A stretch of 55,852 nt of DNA from Hyphomonas pacifica (GTDB taxonomy: Bacteria; Pseudomonadota; Alphaproteobacteria; Caulobacterales; Hyphomonadaceae). The DNA lies in assembly GCF_000682675.1 (NCBI RefSeq), contig NZ_AWFA01000016.1, positions 1 to 55,852 of the forward strand, in the 5' to 3' direction. Below the pieces are notes generated by a model. The model saw only the letters and a list, made by a program, of their open reading frames with translations, did not search any database and had not been told where the DNA came from. Below are positions 25,364-34,179 of this stretch, in pieces; the stretch's first letter is position 1, and each line of letters starts with the position of its first letter. The position numbers and the translations under genes were made by a program.

Positions 25364-25393
25364 GCGTATTTTAATGCGACGTATTATAATACG
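25364..25393. promoter_or_regulatory. Tandem operators of the XRE gene
   Basis: A perfect 14-bp palindrome, cgtattataatacg, at 25380-25393 is preceded by an imperfect copy, gcgtattttaatgcg, at 25364-25378. They lie 21-50 bp before the XRE start, where a promoter should be; the tatt/aata centres may contain the -10 element. Autorepression by the XRE protein is inferred. Confidence 0.6.
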
Positions 25394-25516
25394 CGGAACC
25401 TGAGTCGACTCGTCAGTTCCGTCGCGGTCGGCTTCGAAGATTTCAACCGGCCGGCGCTTGCGCGCTTCATGGTTTCCAGTTCATTAATAGCGAGCGCCAG
25501 CCCCGCAAGGACACAG

Positions 25517-25792
25517 ATGCCAGCCACCCAGCTCACGATCGCCGATGCCCCGCCGAATGAAGCGGCGCTGACTGTCTATGACCGTGATCACATCAAGCTT
25601 TACATGCAGCTCCTCGACGCGAATGACGCAGGGGCATCGCTGGAAGAGGTGTCGTCGATTCTACTCGGTATCGATGCGAAGGCAGAGCCGGAACGTGCTC
25701 GTCAGGTTCATGACAGCCACCTGTCCCGTGCACGCTGGATGACCGAGCAAGGCTACCGCGACCTTCTCAAGAACGGACTTCCGACTGGCTAA
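25517..25792 (+). CDS. DUF2285 protein (short)
   Basis: A 91-residue protein whose second half matches DUF2285: DRDHIKLYMQLLDAND and HLSRARWMTEQGYRDLL near the C-terminus. DUF2285 proteins of these elements are thought to be transcriptional regulators of transfer genes. ATG 25517 has AAGGA 5 bp upstream; the frame is open from 25355 but that part is unlike protein. The C-terminal signature is shared with the pseudogene downstream. Confidence 0.75.
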   Translation: MPATQLTIADAPPNEAALTVYDRDHIKLYMQLLDANDAGASLEEVSSILLGIDAKAEPERARQVHDSHLSRARWMTEQGYRDLLKNGLPTG

Positions 25793-25922
25793 ACGTATAC
25801 CGATGCATGGCGCGCATCACACGATGCCTGCGGCCATACTATGCAACTTCTGATTTACAGCGAAACATCCCAACCAACTAACGCCGCTCCACATTTCGGC
25901 GCGTGATTGGGAGGAGTTCGCC

Positions 25923-26637
25923 ATGCCAACCGACTGGCGCGACGATCACCAATACGATCATTTCGATGATCTCGGCATCTCCGGACTCGCCTGGGAATGC
26001 CTTCGACGAAACCTGCACTATCGCAAGGACTATAACCTGATGCGGGAGGGCGGCAGCGCTCCAGCCGACTGGGGGTTGCGATTTCCTTGCAGATCCAAAA
26101 CTAAATGCGCTCAACGCACCAATCTACTGGCTCCCATCCGCAGCGCCTGCGGTGGTCCAACTCATCGCCGTTCTGCCGGACATCGGCTTGACCGCATCCA
26201 TTCCCCCCGAAAGCATTGCGGACCGCAAGATTGACGCTGAAGGACTGTCATGGGTTCGGCTGAAGGAAGAAGTCAATCTTGTCGGGGAGCAGGTCGGAGA
26301 TCGACCCGTTGGCCTCCTGCTTCCGCTCGATGGAGACTGGCCCATTCGCCTAGCAGCTGCCGATCGGCTGTATCGCCAACTCATCAATGGCAATGCCGAT
26401 CCGCCGATCACACGACAGCGACGTGAACGCCTGAAACGCGCTCTGCGGACAATCGACGGACGCCAGAGTGGCGCCAGCTATCGCGCCGTCGCTACTGTTT
26501 TCTTTGGCGCCGATCGCGTCGCCGCCGAACCATGGAAGACGAGTTCGCTCAAGGCGCAAATTGCGCGTCTCGCCGCCTACGGCCGGACGATGATTGATCG
26601 CGGTTACAGGGATTTGCTTAGAGGCCCAACCCGCTGA
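25923..26637 (+). pseudogene. DUF6499-DUF2285 transcriptional regulator, frameshifted
   Basis: The reading frame starting at 25923 encodes a DUF6499-like N-terminus (DWRDDHQYDHFDDL, GLAWECLRRN) and runs correctly to DWGLRF at about 26084. The continuation (LADPKLNALNAPIYWLP ... YGRTMIDRGYRDLLRGP, DUF2285) is in the +1 frame to 26637. One extra base in the ttcc run near 26085 explains this. Without it the product would be about 237 residues, usual for these regulators. A 26152 GTG start could still give the C-terminal part. Either a real mutation or a sequencing error. Confidence 0.78.
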
Positions 26638-26655
26638 GAGTGGAATGCCGGACTA

Positions 26656-27039
26656 TTAATCACGTTGTTCTCTCCGGGATGCAGGCATGCGAGCAGGCGC
26701 TGTTCTCCATTTCTTCGATCCGCGTTCACCTCGCACAACGGGCTCGCCGTTCTTACTCATCGTGCGGATCGTATCTGGATCGACATTGCGATATTTTCCG
26801 CTGTCGTCCCAAGACCAAACAAACTCGACGTCGTCTTTCGCATAGATCCATTTTTTCGCACCAAGAGCGATAAAACTATACAAGTGTCCGTCGACCTGGA
26901 AGGCGTGACGGTGCCATGCACGCGTGTTTCCGCCTTTACTGGGAGGTCGATAAGGTTCGATCAAACGTGCACTGTAGCTCTCGATTTTCGTCGGGCCAAT
27001 TCGATGCTGCCCTTCCTTCAAAAGGCTCTCTCCCTTCAT
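26656..27039 (-). CDS. Hypothetical protein (127 residues)
   Basis: A small protein of unknown family. The composition is protein-like, with a compact beta-rich centre (HRHAFQVDGHLYSFIALGAKKWIYAKDDVEFVW split over residues about 43-75) and a basic C-terminus. The opposite strand of the same region gives low-complexity reading frames, supporting this strand. It lies between the frameshifted regulator and the AlpA-like gene, an accessory position. Confidence 0.45.
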   Translation of the reverse strand: MKGESLLKEGQHRIGPTKIESYSARLIEPYRPPSKGGNTRAWHRHAFQVDGHLYSFIALGAKKWIYAKDDVEFVWSWDDSGKYRNVDPDTIRTMSKNGEPVVRGERGSKKWRTAPARMPASRREQRD

Positions 27040-27252
27040 TCAAACGTCCACAATCTCGTCCGCCTCCCAAAATAGCAGCACGAAGTCGAGCAGTTCCATG
27101 GGCAATTTTGCTGCATTATTTGGACATACTCCAGGGGTGACGTTTTCGCCGCGGGCTGATCGTCATCCCTCCCGGCCGCGTTTCTCCGCTTTTCTCGTCT
27201 CCGACAGTCCCGCGCATCCCGCAGCGGGAGGACCTAACCGGAGACGCGACCC

Positions 27253-27537
27253 ATGCCCGATCCAAATGCCGGACTTCCTCCGCGCTATCTGAGAACGCCC
27301 GAAGCGGCTCGCTTTCTTGGCCTGTCGGGCCGAACGCTCGAAAAACACCGCACCTACGGCACGGGGCCGCGCTACTCGAAGATCGGCGGGCGTGTCGTCT
27401 ACGCGATCGAGGATCTGCAAGCCTGGGTTAGCCGGGGAGAGAAGAACTCGACCTCAGATGACACCGGCGATGAGGTGTTGCCCGCCAAGCGACATGCAGC
27501 GATCTCACCCGCCTATGCACGGAAAGCCCGCTCATGA
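27253..27537 (+). CDS. AlpA/MerR-like helix-turn-helix protein
   Basis: A 94-residue protein with a DNA-binding HTH_17 domain: RYLRTPEAARFLGLSGRTLE, then GPRYSKIGGRVVYAIEDLQAWV (residues about 11-60). Such proteins act as excisionase-like or transfer regulators on integrative elements. The start follows a GGAGACG leader, and the stop overlaps the DUF2840 start (ATGA). At the head of the transfer region, it may control excision or conjugation. Confidence 0.88.
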   Translation: MPDPNAGLPPRYLRTPEAARFLGLSGRTLEKHRTYGTGPRYSKIGGRVVYAIEDLQAWVSRGEKNSTSDDTGDEVLPAKRHAAISPAYARKARS

Positions 27538-28040
27538 GCGGCGGCGCCACCGTCGAGCTCGTCTGGATCAAGAAGCAGATCGAGCACTGGATTCGCTTCG
27601 GCCGGCTCGCACGGACAACGATTCAGAGCCGCAGTCGCAGCACAGTCAATTTTGATCCCGGCGCCGTGTTCGCTTTCATCCGCTGGCAGGCGAACGACTT
27701 TGGCACGGCGCAAAGCCGGATCGACATCCTGCGCGCGCCCGGACTGGGTGAACCCTATGCGACCGTGCCGCATGTCACGCCGGGCGGCGACAGTCTGCTG
27801 CGCCTGTCGGGCTGGCCCAAGGTTGAACGGGTTCTTCAGATCGTCGATGCGATCGAAGCGCTCCGCATCGACCCGGCTGACGCCGCGCCGGACTATTGGC
27901 GCCACGTTCACAACAGGCTGTCCGCAGGCTTGGAGCCGCGCGTCTACACAGCCGCTCAGCATCGCGCCTGGCTCCTGCGCCAAACGTTTCCGCCCGTCCC
28001 AAAGACACAGCCCACCACATCGGCGGGGAGCGCGTCATGA
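27534..28040 (+). CDS. DUF2840 protein
   Basis: A 168-residue member of DUF2840, found beside traF in conjugative elements of alphaproteobacteria. Conserved features are VELVWIKKQIEHWIRFGR at the N-terminus and LLRLSGWPKVERVLQIVDAI (about 84-103). Function unknown. It overlaps both neighbours by 4 bp, within a translationally coupled run from the AlpA-like gene to traF. Confidence 0.85.
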   Translation: MSGGATVELVWIKKQIEHWIRFGRLARTTIQSRSRSTVNFDPGAVFAFIRWQANDFGTAQSRIDILRAPGLGEPYATVPHVTPGGDSLLRLSGWPKVERVLQIVDAIEALRIDPADAAPDYWRHVHNRLSAGLEPRVYTAAQHRAWLLRQTFPPVPKTQPTTSAGSAS

Positions 28041-28615
28041 CCCGGTTCGGCTACGTCATGACAACCTATTTCTCCGTGCTCGCGATCGGCGGACTGGCCT
28101 TCGTTCATGTGAGCCCTAAGCTGATCTGGAACGCGTCCGCGAGCGCACCGATCGGACTCTACGACGTCGTATCGGACGACGATCTTGTCGTCGGCGATCT
28201 GGTCGTTGTCGATCCTCCGAAGTCACTTGCGATCTATCTCGATGAGCGCGGCTATCTGCCCGAAGGCGTACCGCTCCTCAAGCACATCGCGGCGCTTCCC
28301 GGACAGCGTGTCTGCCGCGACGGCGCCGCTGTCGCTATCGATGACATCACCTTGGCGCAGGCCCAGCCGAGCGACCGCTTCGGACGCGACCTGCCGGTTT
28401 GGCAGGGCTGCCATATCGTCGCCGAGACAGAACTCTTCCTCCTGAATCCCAGCCATCCCGACAGTCTCGACGGTCGCTATTTCGGCGCGCTCCCCGCTGA
28501 CGCCGTGATCGGACGCGCCGTCCCGATCCTCACCGATGAAGACGGCGACGGCCACTATGTCTGGCGCGCCGATGACGACGCCGACGCTCCCGAAAATTCT
28601 TCCGACCACAAATGA
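28037..28615 (+). CDS. traF: TraF, S26-family conjugative maturation protease
   Basis: A 192-residue inner-membrane serine protease. An N-terminal membrane segment (about 7-24) precedes SASAPIGLY with the catalytic Ser (about 34-36), and LLKHIAALPGQRVC holds the catalytic Lys (about 83). In RP4, TraF processes and circularises the TrbC pilin, and a trbC gene is present at 36378. The ATG at 28037 overlaps the DUF2840 stop, so it is chosen over earlier starts. Confidence 0.92.
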   Translation: MTRFGYVMTTYFSVLAIGGLAFVHVSPKLIWNASASAPIGLYDVVSDDDLVVGDLVVVDPPKSLAIYLDERGYLPEGVPLLKHIAALPGQRVCRDGAAVAIDDITLAQAQPSDRFGRDLPVWQGCHIVAETELFLLNPSHPDSLDGRYFGALPADAVIGRAVPILTDEDGDGHYVWRADDDADAPENSSDHK

Positions 28616-28628
28616 AAGGAACTGCCCC

Positions 28629-28976
28629 ATGGCTCAGATCGGCCAATTCACCCGCATGGAATCTGGCTTCACCGGACGCCTTCATACGCTCATTCTCTAC
28701 CGAGAACTCACGCTCGTTCCTGCAACGCCGTCAGACAGCGAAAACGCGCCCGACTATCGCATCCATCACGGCGATGATGATGGGCCGGAGATCGGCGCCG
28801 GCTGGAAACGCACCGGCGAAAAGGCTGGCGAATACATCTCCTTGCAGATCGACGACCCGACCTTTGCGCTTCCGATCCGCGCCAATCTCTTCAAGACGGA
28901 TGCGGAAGACGAGCATTGGGCGCTCCATTGGAACCGCCCCGCAAAGCGTTCCGAGAAGCGTGATGAGCCCCGCTAA
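28629..28976 (+). CDS. DUF736 protein (paralogue 2)
   Basis: A 115-residue DUF736 protein beginning MAQIGQFTRMESGFTGRL, with GPEIGAGWKRTGEKAGEYISLQIDDPTFALP and IRANLF later. It differs clearly from paralogue 1, so the two are not a recent duplication. The start follows GAAAGGAAC. Its end overlaps the transglycosylase start by 14 bp, so it sits inside the traF transfer operon. Confidence 0.9.
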   Translation: MAQIGQFTRMESGFTGRLHTLILYRELTLVPATPSDSENAPDYRIHHGDDDGPEIGAGWKRTGEKAGEYISLQIDDPTFALPIRANLFKTDAEDEHWALHWNRPAKRSEKRDEPR

Positions 28977-29682
28977 GCCGTTTCGACACTGCGCGTTGGT
29001 TGCAAGGCTCGCCCTCTGCGGTCTGTTCCAAGGCGTTGTCATCTCTGACGTCGCCTATGCAGAGACCGCGCCTCTAAAGGCATCGAAAAGCAGCCGTTCC
29101 TATGCAGCCTATATCACCGAAGCCTCGCAGCGCTTCGGCATTCCGGAGCACTGGCTTGTCGCCATCATGCGCGCGGAAAGCGCCGGGGCTGCACGGGCGG
29201 AAAGCGCGAAAGGCGCGATGGGGCTGATGCAGATCATGCCCGACACCTGGGAGGAACTGCGCGCGCGTTACGGTCTGGGGCGCGATCCGTTCGATCCGCG
29301 CGACAACATTCTCGCCGGCGCCGCTTATCTGCGCGAACTGCATGACCGCTTCGGATCGCCGGGCTTTCTCGCCGCCTACAATGCGGGACCGACACGCTAC
29401 GCCGAGCATCTAGCTACAGGCCGACCGTTGCCCCGAGAAACCCGCGATTATGTGGCGACGCTGATGCCGCTCCTCAGCGCGTCGGTTGCAGCAGAACGGC
29501 GAGAGCAGAGCGCAATTCTGACCGTGGATTGGCGCACGGCGCCACTCTTCGCTGCGCATAATGATCGACAATCGGCTGCTGACGAAACGCACCCAGGCAG
29601 CGGCACCGACGTTTATCCTCCGCACACATCGGGCGCCTCCGACAGCCTTTTCCCGCCACATGGAACCGGGGATCAGCGATGA
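28963..29682 (+). CDS. Lytic transglycosylase (VirB1/TrbN-like)
   Basis: Cuts peptidoglycan to allow assembly of the secretion channel. The 239-residue protein has a signal peptide ending AYA-ET (about 36), the catalytic Glu in IMRAESAG (about 71), GAMGLMQIMPDTW (about 85-97), DNILAGAAYL and AAYNAGP, the standard SLT fold. A C-terminal tail of about 70 residues is unstructured. ATG 28963 is chosen because it directly precedes the signal peptide. Confidence 0.92.
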   Translation: MSPAKPFRHCALVARLALCGLFQGVVISDVAYAETAPLKASKSSRSYAAYITEASQRFGIPEHWLVAIMRAESAGAARAESAKGAMGLMQIMPDTWEELRARYGLGRDPFDPRDNILAGAAYLRELHDRFGSPGFLAAYNAGPTRYAEHLATGRPLPRETRDYVATLMPLLSASVAAERREQSAILTVDWRTAPLFAAHNDRQSAADETHPGSGTDVYPPHTSGASDSLFPPHGTGDQR

Positions 29683-29929
29683 TCCCGCTGATCGCACTCT
29701 CGCGCAGTCAGTCGCGCGATGGCGTGCTTCCGGGGGGAAGGACGGAGACGGAAGGCGCAACAACAACGGGAGGGCGAGATAAAAGGCGCGGCACCGATGC
29801 GCGCTATGTCGTTGTTGTTGTTGGGCATTTCGCCCGCTGCGGTCATGGGCACAGTGCCGCCCCACGGTTCAACCCCTTGTTTTCATGCGGGTTTCACCGT
29901 GCCGCGTGCTTTCTGGCGGGCATTTTTTC
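29683..29929. other. Region before the relaxase gene, candidate oriT area
   Basis: About 250 bp with no supported gene. It contains a gttgttgttgttggg run near 29811-29825. Transfer origins often lie next to the relaxase gene, so this is one place to look, but I see no inverted repeat strong enough to name an oriT. Confidence 0.25.
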
Positions 29930-31687
29930 ATGAGCGACCGCGACAATGACATGCGCATCCGGCCCGGCCGCATCCGCAACAAGGGGACAAGCACCCGGAA
30001 GGCGCAAAGCTTCGTCGGCCAGGTCATGGGCGCCGCCCGCAAGGCCGGACACACTGGATATAAGCTGAACGGTTCGAAGGGCCGCGGGCGCGGCTCACAA
30101 TTCGGCCGCGGTCGTTTCGCCGGCGCAGCGCGCGGCCTGTCACGCACCCAGCGGCGCGTCGTCGTCAAGGCGCGGATCGTCCGTCATCATGGCGCACGTT
30201 TCCGTTCCGCGCCGCTCACCAAGCACATCGCCTATCTCAAACGCGAGGGCGTGACTCGCGACGGCCGCGATGCGGGCATGTTTGGCGCCGAAGCAGACAG
30301 CGTTGACGATCGCGCCTTCGCCGGGCGGTGCGAAGATGACCGGCATCATTTCCGCTTCATCGTCTCACCCGAAGATGCCGACCGCCTCGAAGACCTGCGC
30401 GCCTTCACGCGCGACCTGATGAATGAGGCCGAGCGCGATCTCGGCACCAAGCTCGACTGGATCGGCGTCGATCACTGGAACACCGACAATCCCCATGTCC
30501 ATGTGCTGGTGCGCGGCCGTGCCGACGATGGAAAAGACCTCGTCATCGCGCGTGACTATATCAGCCGGGGTCTCCGCGATCGCGCCGAGCAACTGGTCGA
30601 ATTGGAGCTCGGCCCACGCACGGAGCGGGAGATCGCAGCCGGGCTTCAGACGGAAGTAACCGCCGAGCGCTGGACCGGTCTCGACCGCGCGCTGCAAGGG
30701 CTTGCCGACGACGGCGCCGGCGTTGCCGATCTGCGTCCGGGGTCGCCGGAGCCGCGCGATCCGGAATTGCGCAAATTGCTGATCGGCCGCGCGCAGACGC
30801 TGGAACGGCTCGGCCTCGCCGACAGGCTCGCCCCTGCGGTGTGGTCGCTGAAGCCCGGCGCCCAACAGACGTTGCGCGAGCTTTCCATCCGGGGCGACAT
30901 CATCAAGACCATGCACCGCGCCATGGCGGGCGAACCTGATCGCGCACAAGCGGACTTCGCCATTGAAGACACGCCTCATGCCCCGGTGCTGGGAAGACTC
31001 GTCGAACGTGGCCTCTATGACGAGCTGAGCGGTGAAGCCTATGCCGTGATCGACGCGGTGGACGGCCGGGTCCATCATCTGCGCTTCAACGATCTCGACG
31101 CCACGGGCGACACGCCCGAAGGCGGCATTGTCGAAACGCGTGTCTGGCGTTCGAACGATGGCGGTGGTCAGCGTATGGCCCTCGTCGGCCGATCCGATCT
31201 CAACCTCGAAACCCAGATCGGCGCGAACGGCGCCACCTGGCTCGACCGAGTGCAACTGGCAAAGGAATGCGCGCCGCTCAGCATGGGCGGGTTCGGCGCT
31301 GAGGTCCGCGGGGCACTGGACCGGCGTGGCGATCATCTCGTCGCCGAGGGGCTGGCGACCAGGAACGGCCGGCGCATCACCTTCGCCCGCGATCTTCTGA
31401 AAACGCTGCGCGACCGAGAACTCGACACGGCGGCGGCGGCTATCGAGGCCGAGACCGGCTTGCCTCGCCGCAAGCCCGCCGACGGCGATCGCATCTCGGG
31501 AACCTACCGCCAGCGGCTCGATCTCGCCTCAGGTCGTTTCGCTATGGTCGATAACGGCCTCGGCTTCGAACTCGTCCCGTGGAAGCCCCAGCTCGAACGC
31601 CACCTCAGCCAGACCGTGACGGGCACGATGACGCCCGGCGGCGGGATCGACTGGAGCCTCGGCCGCAAGCGCGGGCTCAGCCTTTGA
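29930..31687 (+). CDS. Relaxase (VirD2/TraI-like, DUF3363)
   Basis: Nicks the transfer origin and pilots the strand into the recipient. The 585-residue protein has a basic N-terminus, the HUH metal site in NPHVHVLVRG (about 187-196), preceded by DWIGVDHWNTD, and a long DUF3363 C-terminal region. A Tyr in the N-terminal third would be the nucleophile, but I could not fix which one. ATG 29930 (MSDRDND) is chosen; the frame is open to 29885. It precedes the coupling-protein gene by 22 bp. Confidence 0.9.
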   Translation: MSDRDNDMRIRPGRIRNKGTSTRKAQSFVGQVMGAARKAGHTGYKLNGSKGRGRGSQFGRGRFAGAARGLSRTQRRVVVKARIVRHHGARFRSAPLTKHIAYLKREGVTRDGRDAGMFGAEADSVDDRAFAGRCEDDRHHFRFIVSPEDADRLEDLRAFTRDLMNEAERDLGTKLDWIGVDHWNTDNPHVHVLVRGRADDGKDLVIARDYISRGLRDRAEQLVELELGPRTEREIAAGLQTEVTAERWTGLDRALQGLADDGAGVADLRPGSPEPRDPELRKLLIGRAQTLERLGLADRLAPAVWSLKPGAQQTLRELSIRGDIIKTMHRAMAGEPDRAQADFAIEDTPHAPVLGRLVERGLYDELSGEAYAVIDAVDGRVHHLRFNDLDATGDTPEGGIVETRVWRSNDGGGQRMALVGRSDLNLETQIGANGATWLDRVQLAKECAPLSMGGFGAEVRGALDRRGDHLVAEGLATRNGRRITFARDLLKTLRDRELDTAAAAIEAETGLPRRKPADGDRISGTYRQRLDLASGRFAMVDNGLGFELVPWKPQLERHLSQTVTGTMTPGGGIDWSLGRKRGLSL

Positions 31688-31709
31688 ACTATCCCCAGAA
31701 GGAAAAGAT

Positions 31710-33719
31710 ATGGCGATCAAGACACAGCAAACACAGGCCACCAGGATCCTCTGGGGTCAGATCATCATCGTCTCGCTCGTTGCGGTCGGTTTCGTATGGG
31801 CGGCGACGCAGTGGACCGCATGGCGTCTCGGGTTTCAGCCGCAACTCGGCGCGCCGATGACGGACGTCCTCGGCTGGCCTGTCTATCCGCCCTGGAGCTT
31901 CTTCGTCTGGTGGTATTTCTACGACGCCTATGCGCCGCGCGTGTTCGTCGAGGGCGCGATCATCGCGGGCAGCGGCGGGATCGCCGCGATCGCTGTTGCG
32001 ATTTTCCTCTCCGTCCTCCGGGCTCGCGAGGCACGCGACGTGACCACCTACGGTTCAGCCCGATGGGCGGAGCGGAGGCACGTTGAAGCTTCCGGGCTGC
32101 TTGCCGCGGACGGCGTCGTGCTCGGCCGCTTCGAAAACCACTACCTCCGCCATGACGGCCCAGAACATGTGCTTTGCTTCGCGCCGACCCGCAGCGGCAA
32201 GGGCGTCGGCCTCGTCGTGCCGAGTCTTCTGACCTGGCCTGGTTCGGCAATCGTGCATGACATCAAGGGCGAGAACTGGCAGCTCACGGCCGGATGGCGG
32301 GCGCGATTCACCCGCACGATCCTGTTTGATCCGACCGACGCGAAGAGTGCAGCCTACAATCCGCTGCTCGAAGTCCGGCGCGGCGACAGCGAAGTGCGTG
32401 ACGTCCAGAACGTCGCCGACATCCTCGTCGATCCGGAAGGCCTGCTCGAACGCCGGAACCATTGGGAGAAGACCAGCCATTCGCTGCTAGTCGGCGCGAT
32501 CCTCCATGTCCTCTATGCCGAGGCCGACAAGACGCTCTCTGGCGTCGCCGCCTTCCTCTCCGATCCAGGCCAACCGATCGAGGCGACGCTTGCGGCGATG
32601 ATGCGCACCCCGCATCTCGGCGACCGGCCACACCCGGTCGTGGCGCAGGCGGCGCGTGAACTCCTCAACAAGTCGGAGAACGAACGTTCCGGCGTGCTCT
32701 CTACGGCGATGAGTTTTCTCGGTCTCTATCGCGATCCCGTCGTCGCCAAGGTCACCAGCCGCTGCGACTGGCGGATCAGGGATCTCGTCTCCGGCGCGCA
32801 ACCGACCACGCTCTATCTCGTCGTGCCGCCCTCCGATATCAGCCGCACCAAGCCGCTGGTCCGCCTCGTGCTGAACCAGATCGGACGCAGGCTGACAGAG
32901 GAGTTGAACGCCAATCGCAAGCGCCATCGCCTGTTGCTCATGCTCGACGAGTTTCCGGCGCTCGGGCGGCTCGATTTCTTCGAGAGCCAACTCGCTTTCA
33001 TGGCCGGGTATGGGCTCAAGGCATTCCTCATCGCCCAGTCCCTCAATCAGATCGAGAAGGCCTACGGTCAGAACAACGCCATCCTCGACAATTGCCATGT
33101 GCGGGTGAGCTTCGCGACGAATGACGAGCGTACCGCCAAGCGCGTGTCCGACGCCCTCGGCACGGCGACCGAGATGCGGGCGATGAAGAACTATGCCGGG
33201 CACAGACTGTCACCCTGGCTCGGCCACCTCATGGTCTCCCGGCAGGAGACCGCGCGGCCTTTGCTGACCCCCGGCGAGATCATGCAATTACCGCCGGATG
33301 ATGAAATCGTGCTCGTCTCCGGCGCGCCGCCGGTCCGGGGCAAAAAGGCGCGCTACTATACCGACCCACAGCTCAAGGCACGCATCCTGTCACCGCCCAA
33401 ACTGATGGCCGAACCGACCGTATCGAAAGAGTTGCAGGCAGATGATTGGAGTGACCGCGCACCCGTCACCGCGCCAAAGCCAAGTAAGAGGGCCTCCAGC
33501 GATGCGGGCGAAGATGCAGACGGCGGCATTCGCCGTGAGCCGGAACTGCCCGAGCATGAAGACATCGCGCCGGAGCCGGCACCATCTGCGCGAGAAGAGT
33601 TCGCGGCGCTCGACGACGAACCGGATGACGATGCGCAACGCGCCCGCCAGATGCAGGGCCAGTTCCGCAGCATCGCACGGCAGGCCTCGCTCGATCCTGA
33701 TGACGGCATTGAGCTCTGA
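31710..33719 (+). CDS. traG: TraG/VirD4-type coupling protein
   Basis: An inner-membrane ATPase that brings the relaxase-DNA complex to the channel. The 669-residue protein has two N-terminal membrane segments (about 14-32 and 82-103), Walker A PTRSGKGVG (about 158-166), HDIKGENW, and Walker B LLMLDEFPALGRL (about 410-422). The C-terminal 90 residues are acidic and disordered. It is followed at 8 bp by a ribbon-helix-helix gene. Confidence 0.95.
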   Translation: MAIKTQQTQATRILWGQIIIVSLVAVGFVWAATQWTAWRLGFQPQLGAPMTDVLGWPVYPPWSFFVWWYFYDAYAPRVFVEGAIIAGSGGIAAIAVAIFLSVLRAREARDVTTYGSARWAERRHVEASGLLAADGVVLGRFENHYLRHDGPEHVLCFAPTRSGKGVGLVVPSLLTWPGSAIVHDIKGENWQLTAGWRARFTRTILFDPTDAKSAAYNPLLEVRRGDSEVRDVQNVADILVDPEGLLERRNHWEKTSHSLLVGAILHVLYAEADKTLSGVAAFLSDPGQPIEATLAAMMRTPHLGDRPHPVVAQAARELLNKSENERSGVLSTAMSFLGLYRDPVVAKVTSRCDWRIRDLVSGAQPTTLYLVVPPSDISRTKPLVRLVLNQIGRRLTEELNANRKRHRLLLMLDEFPALGRLDFFESQLAFMAGYGLKAFLIAQSLNQIEKAYGQNNAILDNCHVRVSFATNDERTAKRVSDALGTATEMRAMKNYAGHRLSPWLGHLMVSRQETARPLLTPGEIMQLPPDDEIVLVSGAPPVRGKKARYYTDPQLKARILSPPKLMAEPTVSKELQADDWSDRAPVTAPKPSKRASSDAGEDADGGIRREPELPEHEDIAPEPAPSAREEFAALDDEPDDDAQRARQMQGQFRSIARQASLDPDDGIEL

Positions 33720-33727
33720 GGTCCGCC

Positions 33728-34150
33728 ATGAAGAAAGATCGGCTGAATGTGTATTTCGATCCGTCGCTGTCGCCAGAGCTCGACGCTTTAGCGGCGCGGC
33801 GCAAAGTCTCCAAGTCCCAGATCATCGAGGCTGCGCTCGCCTCCTATCTCTCACCTGATACCGCCGATCAGCGCGAGGCTGCCATCACTCGGCGCCTTGA
33901 CCGGCTGACCCGCGCTGTCGAGCGCCTTGAGCGGGACGTGACTATTGGCAACGAAGCGGTCGCGCTATTCGTCCGGTTCTGGCTTACCACGACGCCGCCG
34001 CTGCCAGATACGATGCGTGAGGCGGCGCAGGCGAAAGGCCGGGAGCGCTATGAAGGCTTTGTGGAGACGCTCGGCCGGCGGCTCGCAAAGGGGAGCGCGC
34101 TCGCGACGGAATTATCACAGGATGTCGGGGGTGTTCACTCTGAAAAATGA
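33728..34150 (+). CDS. Ribbon-helix-helix (CopG-like) protein
   Basis: A 140-residue protein with an N-terminal ribbon-helix-helix: RLNVYFDPSLSPELDALAAR and SKSQIIEAALASYL (about 4-42), then a helical region. In related elements this gene sits between traG and trbB and probably controls the trb operon or assists the relaxosome. It is separated here from trbB by an inserted gene on the other strand. Confidence 0.88.
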   Translation: MKKDRLNVYFDPSLSPELDALAARRKVSKSQIIEAALASYLSPDTADQREAAITRRLDRLTRAVERLERDVTIGNEAVALFVRFWLTTTPPLPDTMREAAQAKGRERYEGFVETLGRRLAKGSALATELSQDVGGVHSEK

Positions 34151-34179
34151 TGTCACGGGAAAGGGAGCGCGAGCACCCT

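Noticed and set aside
29811..29825. gttgttgttgttggg run as an oriT or repeat array
   Set aside because: Only a short trinucleotide run; no inverted repeat or conserved nick motif accompanies it.
30365..31336. Open frame of 323 codons on the minus strand, antisense to the relaxase
   Set aside because: The plus strand carries the HUH relaxase; this frame has no motif.
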